NCBI RefSeq assembly: GCF_019884725.1
Contig: NZ_CP082322.1
Coordinates: forward strand, 2,542,001-2,606,000
DNA: 64,000 bases
Origin: Leucobacter tenebrionis
GTDB lineage: Bacteria; Actinomycetota; Actinomycetes; Actinomycetales; Microbacteriaceae
Reading direction: 5' to 3'
The notes below the pieces were generated by a model that saw only the letters and a list, made by a program, of their open reading frames with translations, was not told the origin of the DNA and made no database searches. The translations under genes were made by a program, and so were the position numbers. Positions 55,495 to 62,895 of this stretch are shown piece after piece. Every line of letters starts with the position of its first letter. Position 1 is the first letter of the stretch.

Positions 55495-56991
55495 TCACTC
55501 CTTCCCGGTCGGTTTGGACGATGGCGGAAGAGGCGGGTCCGACCGGCGTCGCGGCGCAGGCGAAGACTCCACCGAGCCCCCGGGCAAGCCAGACGGCGGG
55601 GCCGCTGGTGCGACCGGGGGTGGCGCCGACGGTGCGGGACGCTGTGACGGGGTGCCCTGCGAGAGCGGGACAGGCGGCGTGGATGCCTGCTCCGCGGCGG
55701 CACCTGCATGGGTGTCTGCGGCCCCGCCAACCGCGGCTCCAGCCTTCGGCCCGGCGGTCGCCGCACCCTTCACCACAGCGCCGCCGACGACCACCGCCGC
55801 CCCCACAGGCCCGGCGGCAGCACCTGCACCCGCTGCACCTGCGGTCCCGGCTCCGGCTCCCGCACTCGCCCCGGTTCCGGCCCCCGCTCCGGTCGAGGAT
55901 GCGGCAGCCCCGGTCCCTGCGGCCCCGGCTCCTGCGCTGGCGGGTGCCGCAGACGAGGTGGGGGGCGGCGCTGAGCCGCCTCCGCTCGGGGGCGTGCTAC
56001 CGGGATCGGAGCCGCCGTCGAGCACCGTCTTGGCAGAGTCAGCCTTCGGCGCGGACGGCACCGGCACGGGCCGGTTCAGCGCCGACTTCGCCTCCTGCTC
56101 CGAACTCATCGCGTGGTACATGTCGAACCCGACAAACGACAGGAACTTGTACGTGATGTACGGGGCGAACGCGGCGATGAACATCAACACCACCCCCGCG
56201 ATCGGATCGCTGATCGAGGCGAGGTCGGCCTCGATCGGGGCAGACACCTGCCCGATCGCGACGAGGAAGATCACGACGAGGACGAGCTTGGAGAAGATCA
56301 GGGCGATGACGAACGTCGCCCATTTGGCGAACCAGCCCTTGGTCGCATCCCACGTCGCCCCCGCGAGGGCGACCGGCCCGAACACGATCGCGACCAGCAG
56401 CAGGGCCTTGCGGATCAGGAGGGAGAACCACACGATCGCCGCCGCCGAGATGGCAAGCCCGGCGAGGAAGATCGTGATGATCGCGCCGACTCCGGGAGCG
56501 GTGATGTTGATGGTGGCCAGCCCGGCGGCGAGGAGCCCGATCTGGGTCCCCATGTCTTCCATCGTGTTGCCCGTGGCCTGCACGATTCCAACAGCGAGCT
56601 GATCGGTGACCTCCAGCAGCAGGGCCGTGAGCGTGATGACCAGAAACGACCCGAGCACGCTCTTGGCGAGACCGAGGGCGGCACGGGACAGGGCGGTGGG
56701 GTCGCGGTGGATGAGCCCGGTGATCAACTGCAGGCAGAAGAACACCAGCATGATGAACACGGCGGCACCGAACAGGACGTTGTAGACGCCCACGTACTCG
56801 GCGCTGGTGACGTCCACGAGAGTCGTGGTGTCGAACACGGCCCAGACGGCCTCGAACAGCCACGCGGCAGCTCCCGCCATCGCCTGGCCGAGCCAGTCGA
56901 ACGGCGCCGCGATCAGGGAGGCGGTGCCCTCGCCGACGGCATCGCACACGTTGGAGATGACCGGGACATCGCAGACGCTCACCGCAGCCAC
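55495..56991 (-). CDS. TrbL/VirB6-like conjugal transfer membrane protein
   Basis: The 498-residue protein has six or seven membrane helices in residues 30-270 (for example YNVLFGAAVFIMLVFFCLQLITG) and a long Gly/Ala/Pro/Ser-rich C-terminal tail (about residues 300-498). This two-part layout is usual in TrbL/VirB6-type pore proteins. GTG 56991 is the start shown; a second GTG 9 bases later is possible. It follows the small DUF6112 protein by 31 bases and precedes the SCO6880-like gene by 7. Confidence 0.85.
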   Translation of the reverse strand: MAAVSVCDVPVISNVCDAVGEGTASLIAAPFDWLGQAMAGAAAWLFEAVWAVFDTTTLVDVTSAEYVGVYNVLFGAAVFIMLVFFCLQLITGLIHRDPTALSRAALGLAKSVLGSFLVITLTALLLEVTDQLAVGIVQATGNTMEDMGTQIGLLAAGLATINITAPGVGAIITIFLAGLAISAAAIVWFSLLIRKALLLVAIVFGPVALAGATWDATKGWFAKWATFVIALIFSKLVLVVIFLVAIGQVSAPIEADLASISDPIAGVVLMFIAAFAPYITYKFLSFVGFDMYHAMSSEQEAKSALNRPVPVPSAPKADSAKTVLDGGSDPGSTPPSGGGSAPPPTSSAAPASAGAGAAGTGAAASSTGAGAGTGASAGAGAGTAGAAGAGAAAGPVGAAVVVGGAVVKGAATAGPKAGAAVGGAADTHAGAAAEQASTPPVPLSQGTPSQRPAPSAPPPVAPAAPPSGLPGGSVESSPAPRRRSDPPLPPSSKPTGKE

Positions 56992-57022
56992 CCCCGAGGT
57001 CGGGAGTCATGTCGGGTGGTCA

Positions 57023-57292
57023 TCACACGGCCTGCCCGACGCCCCAGAAGAAGTTGATCAGCGTCACCGCGGCACCGCAGATGATCGCCGCCCCGCACGA
57101 GACGAGGACGCCGACCTTCCCGCGTGAGGCGAGGTGCGGGTTGGAAGAGTTGGCGCCGAAGCCCCACACGATCGCGGAGATGATCAAGGCGAGGACGGAC
57201 AAGATCAAGCCGACGGTCATGACGGCGCCGACGATGATGCGCAGCTGCTCGATGCCCGGAAGGCCCGAGCTGTTGGGGTCGATGTCGATCAC
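57023..57292 (-). CDS. DUF6112 family small membrane protein (first copy; VirB2-like candidate)
   Basis: The 89-residue protein has two membrane helices (LRIIVGAVMTVGLILSVLAL and VGVLVSCGAAIICGAAVTLI) with a short charged loop (NPHLASRGK), the size and layout of a VirB2-type pilin. A second, related protein lies at 62629. It is the first gene of the conjugation operon and its leader contains a hairpin. Confidence 0.78.
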   Translation of the reverse strand: MIDIDPNSSGLPGIEQLRIIVGAVMTVGLILSVLALIISAIVWGFGANSSNPHLASRGKVGVLVSCGAAIICGAAVTLINFFWGVGQAV

Positions 57293-57301
57293 GGAGTGCT
57301 C

Positions 57302-57338
57302 CTGACTGGTGACGAGAAGGGGTTCTCGACGGTCAGGT
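57302..57338. promoter_or_regulatory. Hairpin in the leader of the conjugation operon
   Basis: CCTGAC (57302-57307) and GTCAGG (57333-57338) enclose CGAGAA-GGGG-TTCTCG (57314-57329), giving a two-part stem. It lies 10 bases before the DUF6112 start on the minus strand, so it may mask the ribosome site or act as an attenuator. The other 60 bases of this divergent gap show nothing further. Confidence 0.5.
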
Positions 57339-57400
57339 GCACCCCGCGACCCCCGCAGGCTTCGGCCTCAAGCCCGCGCGCTGCTCGTAGGCTGAACGGT

Positions 57401-57694
57401 GTGACCGGTGAGCTGGTGTTTCAGAAGGCGCTGATGCAGGCGGACCGTGGTGACGCCTCCGGCGCAGAGGCGACCCTGAGGAGCCTGCTCAGCACGACTC
57501 CGGCCGGCGCGCTGCGGGTACGGGCGATGATCGTTCTGGGAGACCTTCTGCATACGCACGACGTGCACGAAGCGCGCCGCGTCCTTACCGACGCACTCGC
57601 GACCATCGAGCAGCTAGGAGACGCTGACGATCTCCTGGATGCCGAGGCCGCACGTGCCAGAGAACTTCTCGCCTCCCAAGGGCGACGCCGCTAG
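57401..57694 (+). CDS. Small helical TPR-like protein
   Basis: The 97-residue protein is all-helical with TPR-like alternation (ALMQADRGDASGAEATLRSLL, then RVRAMIVLGDLLHTHDVHEARRVL). GTG 57401 is the only early start. Its stop codon TAG lies within the CTAG next to the inserted IS element, so the gene end was kept on insertion. It is divergent from the conjugation operon; function unknown. Confidence 0.65.
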   Translation: MTGELVFQKALMQADRGDASGAEATLRSLLSTTPAGALRVRAMIVLGDLLHTHDVHEARRVLTDALATIEQLGDADDLLDAEAARARELLASQGRRR

Positions 57695-58239
57695 GTCGTG
57701 TCTCCCAATAGTCGGACCCAGGTGAGGATGGCGCAGAGGGTGACGCCGGCGCGGTACGTGATGGCGAGTTTGTCGAAGCGGGTCGCGATGCCGCGCCACT
57801 GCTTCGCGAGTGCGAAGAATCGCTCGATCACGTTGCGACCGCGGTAGGCGGTGGCGTCGAACCCGGGCGGGCGACCGCCGCGACTCCCACGCCGTTTTCG
57901 TGCGATGATCTGGTCGCGCTTGTCGGGAATGACGGCCTTGACCTTGCGGCGGCGCAGCTCGCTGCGGATGACTCCGGTCGCGTAGGCACGGTCGGCGATC
58001 ACGGCGTCGGGTCGGGTTCGTGGGCGACCCGGGCCAAGCCGGGGAACCTGGATCTCGCCGAGCACGTGGATGAGCATCGCTCCGTCGTTGCGCTGCCCGC
58101 CGGTCACGATCATCGCGAGCGGGCGGCCGTGCCCATCGACGGCCTGGTGGATCTTCGTGGTCAGACCGCCGCGGGAGCGGCCGATACCGTGACCGGGCGG
58201 TTCAATCTCGTGCCAGGGCAGATTCTTTGTGATTCGATC
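57691..58239 (-). CDS. IS5-family transposase, second frame (orfB)
   Basis: About 180 residues with the DDE core: GHGIGRSRGGLTTKIH, DAVIADRAYAT (second Asp) and YRGRNVIERFFALAKQWRGIATRFDKLA, which holds the Glu-containing YREK-type motif. The open frame extends to 58383 but coding similarity starts near 58240. Its stop TAG overlaps the flanking CTAG. Confidence 0.78.
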   Translation of the reverse strand, partial: DRITKNLPWHEIEPPGHGIGRSRGGLTTKIHQAVDGHGRPLAMIVTGGQRNDGAMLIHVLGEIQVPRLGPGRPRTRPDAVIADRAYATGVIRSELRRRKVKAVIPDKRDQIIARKRRGSRGGRPPGFDATAYRGRNVIERFFALAKQWRGIATRFDKLAITYRAGVTLCAILTWVRLLGDTT

Positions 58240-58668
58240 CTGCCCCCTGTGTCCTGCTCGGGGCGGGTGGTGTTCGTCGCATGCTGATGCGCACGCGCGA
58301 TCGTCGCATCGATCGACACCGCCCAGTCGATCTTCCCGGCCGCGTCGGCCTCGGCGAGGATCTGCGCCAGCACCCGATCCCACGTCCCGTCACCGGCGTA
58401 ACGGCGATGCCGCTTCCACACCGTCTGCCACGGTCCGAACTGCTCGCGGGGCAAGTCACGCCACGGGATCCCGGTGCGGAACCGGTACGCGATGCCCTCC
58501 ACAACCCGCCGGTCGTCACCGAACGGGTGACCACGCCGCCCGGCATTGGACGGCAACAGCGGAGCGATCCGCTTCCACTGCGCATCCGTGAACACCCGAT
58601 ATCGAGAACCCGTCGACCTCACCCCACCAGACTGCCGCGAACCTCACGATGCATATGGGAGACACGCC
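57695..58668 (-). mobile_element. IS5-family insertion sequence (element 1)
   Basis: A 974-base element with terminal inverted repeats (G-T/G-CGTGTCTCCCA at both ends, 12 of 13 matching) and CTAG on each side (57691-57694 and 58669-58672). It has a two-frame transposase on the minus strand of the IS427-like arrangement. It inserted at the stop codon of the TPR-like gene and beside a broken IS copy, so it may have removed that copy's left end. Confidence 0.85.
58161..58622 (-). CDS. IS5-family transposase, first frame (orfA)
   Basis: 153 residues with the DUF4096 DNA-binding start (YRVFTDAQWKRIAPLLPSNAG) and first catalytic Asp (WAVSIDATIARAHQHA). The frame ends in unrelated residues after TGGRIE. 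The second frame (57691 to about 58240) continues the protein; a -1 shift near 58230 at CACAAAG would join them. Confidence 0.8.
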   Translation of the reverse strand: MRSTGSRYRVFTDAQWKRIAPLLPSNAGRRGHPFGDDRRVVEGIAYRFRTGIPWRDLPREQFGPWQTVWKRHRRYAGDGTWDRVLAQILAEADAAGKIDWAVSIDATIARAHQHATNTTRPEQDTGGRIESQRICPGTRLNRPVTVSAAPAAV

Positions 58669-58672
58669 CTAG

Positions 58673-59047
58673 CCGCCCGCCTGTGGATCGACACACCGTC
58701 GTCGAAGCGACCGCGATGGTCCGAGCAGGGCGTGTGTGCGCAGGCGCCGGAGGAGACGCAAGTCCTCGCGCAGCAGTCCGGAGACCTGGATTGGGCCATC
58801 TCGATCGGCTCCACGATCGTGCGCGTGCATCAGCACGGTGCGACGCTGCCGCGCATCGCCGGGGTGTCTGTCGAACTGCAAGAAGTTCGTGACGAGCCGC
58901 CTGATCACGCGATCGGCCGCTCCCGTGGCGGGCTGACGACGAAGAATCACCTGGTCTGCGATCAGACAAGACCGCCCGCAACTGCCACGCCGGCCTCTGT
59001 CTCGCCGCGACACTACACTGGTTCATCAGCAGCGTTAGCAACACGGC
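58673..59047 (+). pseudogene. Degenerate IS5-family transposase copy (element 2 relic)
   Basis: Fragments of a transposase related to that of the next element: PPVDRHTVVEATAMVRAG near 58681, then SIGSTIVRVHQHGATLPR (about 58800-58853), DHAIGRSRGGLTTKNH (about 58900-58948) and a C-terminal AGLCLAATLHW. Internal deletions and frame breaks leave no intact gene. Its left end is missing at the element 1 junction; its right end TTAGCAACACGGC abuts CTAG and the next IS. Confidence 0.75.
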
Positions 59048-59099
59048 CTAGGCCGTGTTGCTAAATGTGGGTGTGGAGCCTTCGGGTGATTCTTGAGTC

Positions 59100-59489
59100 G
59101 TGTCGCGAGATGTCATCACGGACGAGGTCTGGGAGCTGATCCGGGACGTGTTCCCGCCGGCGAGGACACGGGGCCGTCCTCCGGTGGATCGGCGCACAGT
59201 GGTCGAGGCGACCGCGTGGCGGTTCCGCACGGGATCGGCGTGGCGAGACCTCCCCGATCGGTTCGGGAGCTGGAACACGATCTACAAGAACTTCCGCCGG
59301 TGGGCGAGCGACGGCGTCTGGGAGGACCTGCTCACCCACGTGCAGAAGCGGGCGTCGCTCGCTGGCGAGATCGACTGGGTCGTGTCGGTGGATTCCTCGA
59401 TCGCGCGTGTCCATCAGCATGGCGCGACCTTGCCCCGGGGCACAGGGGGATCCGTCGAACTACAAGAAGTCCGGGCCAGAGCCTTCTGA
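59100..59489 (+). CDS. IS5-family transposase, first frame (orfA)
   Basis: 129 residues: N-terminal domain TDEVWELIRDVFPPARTRGR, GSWNTIYKNFRRWASDGVWE and first Asp in WVVSVDSSIARVHQHGATL. It begins with GTG 59100. The end (VELQEVRARAF) is out of frame relative to the core; the second frame overlaps from 59407. A one-base shift near 59465 joins them. The broken copy at 58673 lacks this extra base. Confidence 0.8.
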   Translation: MSRDVITDEVWELIRDVFPPARTRGRPPVDRRTVVEATAWRFRTGSAWRDLPDRFGSWNTIYKNFRRWASDGVWEDLLTHVQKRASLAGEIDWVVSVDSSIARVHQHGATLPRGTGGSVELQEVRARAF

Positions 59490-59964
59490 CCACGCGATCG
59501 GCCGGTCACGGGGTGGTTTGACGACGAAGATCCATCTCGTCTGCGACGGGAAGGCCTGGGCGCTGGCGTTCGTCCTCACTGGCGGGCAGGTCGCAGACAC
59601 GAGCATGTTCACCTGCGTGCTGGACGAGATCCACATCCCCGGCCGAGGGCCCGCGCGCACGAGACCGGACCGGGTGCTCGCGGACAAGGGCTACCCGTCG
59701 AAGAAGAACCGGGCCTGGCTGCGCGAGCGCGGCGTCAAGGCCACGATCCCCGAACGCGACGACCAGATCGCGCACCGTCGCAAGCGGCCGGGCCGTCCGA
59801 TCGACTTCGGCGATGACCAACGGGAGCGCTACAAGGGCCGCAACGTCGTCGAGCGGTGCTTCAGCTTCGTGAAGCAGTGGCGCGGACTCGCTTCCCGCTA
59901 CGACAAGACCGCCCGGTCATACGCGGCAGGGATCTGCCTCTCCGCCGCTCTGCAATGGATTTAG
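59407..59964 (+). CDS. IS5-family transposase, second frame (orfB)
   Basis: About 165 coding residues after the shift: SDHAIGRSRGGLTTKIHLVCDG, DRVLADKGYPSKKNR (second Asp) and YKGRNVVERCFSFVKQWRGLA (Glu motif). The nominal start at 59407 lies in the overlap, so the product is likely made only as a fusion with orfA, unless the shift is a disabling mutation. Confidence 0.78.
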   Translation: MSISMARPCPGAQGDPSNYKKSGPEPSDHAIGRSRGGLTTKIHLVCDGKAWALAFVLTGGQVADTSMFTCVLDEIHIPGRGPARTRPDRVLADKGYPSKKNRAWLRERGVKATIPERDDQIAHRRKRPGRPIDFGDDQRERYKGRNVVERCFSFVKQWRGLASRYDKTARSYAAGICLSAALQWI

Positions 59965-60035
59965 CAACACGGCCTAGGACAGATTGGGCACCCTTCGCGT
60001 CGTCATGCCGCCGTGACACCTGGGAAACTGGAGAC

Positions 60036-60930
60036 ATGCCCGAGCACCCGGAACCCCGACTGGCGGACTTCCTTCGCGCAGCACGGGGTCGTCTGACACC
60101 CGAGCGTGCTGGGATCTCCGATGCTGCCGGGCGTCGCCGGGTGGAGGGGCTGCGGCGGGAGGAGCTCGCGATGCTGGCCGGCGTGAGCGTCGACTATTAC
60201 ACCCGCCTGGAACAGGGGCGCAGCAAGAGCGCATCACCAGAGGGTCCTTGACGCGATCGCCGGAGCGCTTCAGCTCGACGACGCCGAGCGCATGCATATG
60301 CACGCCATCGCCAGGCAGCGGCCAGCCCGTCCGCGCTCGGACAAACCGCAGCGGCTGCATCCGGAGACACGGGCGCTCCTGGACGTGTTCGAGGCCTCGT
60401 TGCGACCGGCCTTCGTCCTCGGCCGACGCCTGGACGTTCTGGCGCACAACCGCCTCGCCGGCCTGCTCATCGCGGACTTCGAGGGCATGCCCGTGTCCGA
60501 GCGCAACCAGGCCAGGTTCGTCTTCCTTGACCCGCATGCACGAGACCTGTACGCCGACGGGGGACAGGTCGCGGCCGATACCGCCGCGATGCTGCGCATG
60601 GACGCCGGGGACCACCCCGATGATCCGGCGCTCGGCCGCCTGGTCGGCGAGCTGGCGATCCACAGCCCCGACTTCTGACGCCTCTGGGCGCGCAACCGCG
60701 TCCACCGACGCAGCGCCGGCACCAAGAGTTACCGCCATCCGCTCGTCGGCGAGCTCACCATCACCTATCAGGCGCTCACGCCCGGCGACGACCCCGAACA
60801 GACGGTGTTCGTCTACCGCGCTGAGACGGTAAGCCCGTCGGAGCACGCGCTGCGGCTTCTCGCGTCGGCGCCGACCGCGAGCGCGCCGGCCGGCGCCGAC
60901 CGGCGGATCAGCCCTTCGAGTGCACCGTGA
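60036..60930 (+). pseudogene. XRE/MmyB-type regulator, inactivated
   Basis: An N-terminal helix-turn-helix (FLRAARGRLTPERAGI, then GLRREELAMLAGVSVDYYTRLEQGRS) is followed by a frameshift near 60237 (one extra G in CCAGAGGGT), then the MmyB-like ligand domain in another frame (LDVFEASLRPAFVLGRRLDVLAHNRLA, given here by its ends), then a TGA at 60676-60678 inside HSPDF-x-RLWARNRVHRRSAG. The remaining sequence to 60930 is family-like. Two lesions make it a pseudogene. An IS element ends 63 bases upstream. Confidence 0.82.
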
Positions 60931-61282
60931 CGATGTAGCCGTCGGGGTCTCGGAAGGAGAACTGCGTGCCGAACGGTCCTTCGAGTGGCTCCTGCACGAT
61001 CACCACGCCCTGGGTGCTCAGGCGCTCGTGGAGGCCAGCCGCGTCCTCGTTGCGAAACCAGACGCCGATGCCGGCGCCCGGTTGAGGGATGGCGTCGAGG
61101 TCGACACCAGGCAATGGGACGCGCACTGCGAAGGTCGCGTCCCCTGCCGAGAACACCGCGGCGTCCGGGTTCGGCGCAGGCAGCCGCACCATGCCCACGG
61201 TGTGCTCGTAGAACGCTGCGGAGGCCTCGAGATCGCGCACCTGAAACGAGACGAAGTCCGGGCCGCTGGTCGTGCTGTTCAT
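60908..61282 (-). CDS. VOC superfamily protein (glyoxalase/bleomycin-resistance fold)
   Basis: The 124-residue protein has the VOC beta-alpha-beta repeats (VSFQVRDLEASAAFYEHTVGM and FGTQFSFRDPDGYIVTV). The metal-type residues His/Gln are not clearly both present, so it may bind ligand only or act on a small thiol or aldehyde. ATG 61282 follows GGAG by seven bases. It is divergent from MarR with two palindromic sites between, and its 3' end overlaps the pseudogene end by 23 bases. Confidence 0.85.
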   Translation of the reverse strand: MNSTTSGPDFVSFQVRDLEASAAFYEHTVGMVRLPAPNPDAAVFSAGDATFAVRVPLPGVDLDAIPQPGAGIGVWFRNEDAAGLHERLSTQGVVIVQEPLEGPFGTQFSFRDPDGYIVTVHSKG

Positions 61283-61303
61283 GAGTTTCTCCAATCATCG
61301 GGG

Positions 61304-61349
61304 TGTCAACATGCTGACACTGACTGGAGTGTGTGTCAAACTGTTGACA
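61304..61349. promoter_or_regulatory. Two MarR-type operators in the VOC/MarR promoter
   Basis: TGTCAACATGCTGACA (61304-61319) and TGTCAAACTGTTGACA (61334-61349) are 16-bp palindromes (TGTCA/TGACA arms) with centres 30 bases apart. The second overlaps the marR start codon by one base. Together they could bind two MarR dimers and silence both genes. Confidence 0.75.
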
Positions 61350-61798
61350 TGAAGTCGGGAGGATACGTGTCTCCGGATCAGCTGGGCGTGCTGATCAAGG
61401 AGACCCAGGCTGTCTTGAACCAGCGGATGGATGAGGTGCTGCGTCCACTCGGGCTCAGCGTCTCTCAGTACGCCTGCCTGCGGAACCTGCACGAAGAGCC
61501 CGGCATCACCGGATCAGAGCTGGCTCGGCGCACCTTCGTGTCGCGCCAGTCGATGAACGTGCTCGTTCAAGGGTTGGAGAGGCACGGCCTCGTTGAGCGG
61601 GCCCCCGAGCCCGGCCCGCGTCGTGAACGCGGAGCCATGCTCACTCACGCGGCAACCGAAATCCTGGCACGCGCCGACAACGCGGTGTCGGACGTCGTCG
61701 GCGCCATGACCGAGCACCTCGGGCAGGAGCAGCGCAACGAGCTCCACGCACTGCTCAGCGCATGTCGGGATGCACTTGCCAGAGAGTCATCGCGGTGA
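61349..61798 (+). CDS. MarR-family transcriptional regulator
   Basis: The 149-residue protein has the winged helix (LSVSQYACLRNLHEEPGITGSELARRTFVSRQSMNVLVQGLERHGLVERAPEPGPRR, given by its ends at about 38 and 92) and dimerising end helices. ATG 61349 overlaps the last base of the second operator. It probably represses the VOC gene and itself, with release by a phenolic or oxidant-type ligand. Confidence 0.9.
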   Translation: MKSGGYVSPDQLGVLIKETQAVLNQRMDEVLRPLGLSVSQYACLRNLHEEPGITGSELARRTFVSRQSMNVLVQGLERHGLVERAPEPGPRRERGAMLTHAATEILARADNAVSDVVGAMTEHLGQEQRNELHALLSACRDALARESSR

Positions 61799-61820
61799 CC
61801 TTCTCGGCGTCGATGGCGGG

Positions 61821-62610
61821 CTACTTGCCGGCTCTGTCTGCCGGCCTGTCCTGTGTTGTTTGGAGTCGCCCATTCCCGGGCCCACAAGCATCCGGCGGAT
61901 GCAGTCGCGTCAGATCGGGGCGAGCGTTCTCCAACTGTTCCCCCAGCGTGAGTATGAGCTCGTCGTCACCGATGGCGGCGCCGAGGTGGATTCCCACAGG
62001 CAGACCACGCTGATCGAGGCCCCACGGGACGGAGAGAGCGGCACCCCCGGTGACGTTGAAGATGCCAGCGAACGGAGAGACCGAGAAGAGCTCTGCGAAG
62101 TGCACCGCTGCGGGGCGGTCCGTGCTCATCGTCCCGATGAGCGGCGGAGGCTGAGCTGTCGTGGGGGACAGGACGACGTCGACGCCCGAGAAGTGATCGG
62201 CGAAGGCGTAGCTGAGAGCGTGCAGTTCCGTCAGGACACGCAGGAGTTCGACGGCTGTCATGCTCCGCCCCGCCCGCACGACCTCTGCAGTCACCGGTTC
62301 GAGCACGTCCGGATCGAGGTCTTCTCCATCGCTCAGGAGCCTGGCCAGATGTGCCCCGGCGATCGCGCCGAAGACGGAGCCGACCCTCCTGACCTCTTCG
62401 GTGGGCCGCACACGCACGACACGATGCCCTATTGCAGACAGCACCTCAGCGGCATCCGACGTGGCCTGCACGTAATCGTCATCGACCGCCGTGCCTCCCG
62501 GAGCTTCCAGGAGCAGCCCGATCGTGAGAGGCACGCTGAACGCGCGCGGTCCGGGTGACGGATTCCACTCTCCGGGGGAGAAACCGGGTCTGTCCGATGA
62601 ACGGTGTTTC
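61821..62610 (-). pseudogene. Amidase signature family, 5'-truncated
   Basis: Only the C-terminal 260 or so residues remain (LTIGLLLEAPGGTAVDDDYV, then VVLSPTTAQPPPLIGTMSTD and NVTGGAALSVPWGL). The Lys-Ser-Ser catalytic part is absent; similarity stops near 62610, about 20 bases from the DUF6112 gene. It differs from the amidase at 25418. It marks the right edge of the foreign insert in the ICE. Confidence 0.8.
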
Positions 62611-62628
62611 TGGGCCGGCGGTCATTAC

Positions 62629-62895
62629 CTAGAGCTGGGTGCCGACGTCCAGCAGGAAGTTGAGCCACGCGACCCCGGCGCCGGCGAGGGCCGCGGCACC
62701 GACCGAGACGAGCAGGCCGGCGCGGGCCTTGGTCGCTGCCTGGTAGTTGCCGTTGGAGGAGGCGATCGCCCAGGTGATGGCGCAGACGATGAGCATGAGC
62801 ACGGCGGTGACGAGAACGAACATGAGCAGCGCGCCGACGATCTCGCGGAGGCTGGCTGTGCCGCCGACGCTGCCGAAGTCGGGGAACACGTCCAT
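62629..62895 (-). CDS. DUF6112 family small membrane protein (second copy)
   Basis: The 88-residue protein starts MDVFPDFGSVGG and has two membrane helices (REIVGALLMFVLVTAVLMLIV and SVGAAALAGAGVAWLNFLLDV) joined by SSNGNYQAATKARAG. It is more typical of DUF6112 than the copy at 57023. Its ATG overlaps the stop of the upstream wall hydrolase (ATGA). It is a candidate pilin-like subunit of the same T4SS. Confidence 0.82.
   Translation of the reverse strand: MDVFPDFGSVGGTASLREIVGALLMFVLVTAVLMLIVCAITWAIASSNGNYQAATKARAGLLVSVGAAALAGAGVAWLNFLLDVGTQL

Larger units (their letters stand above)
59052..59973 (+). mobile_element. IS5-family insertion sequence (element 3)
   Basis: A 922-base element with perfect terminal inverted repeats (GCCGTGTTGCTAAAT at 59052-59066 and its complement at 59959-59973), flanked by CTAG at 59048-59051 and 59974-59977. 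It stands head to tail after a broken relative, sharing one CTAG. Two transposase frames on the plus strand. Confidence 0.88.
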
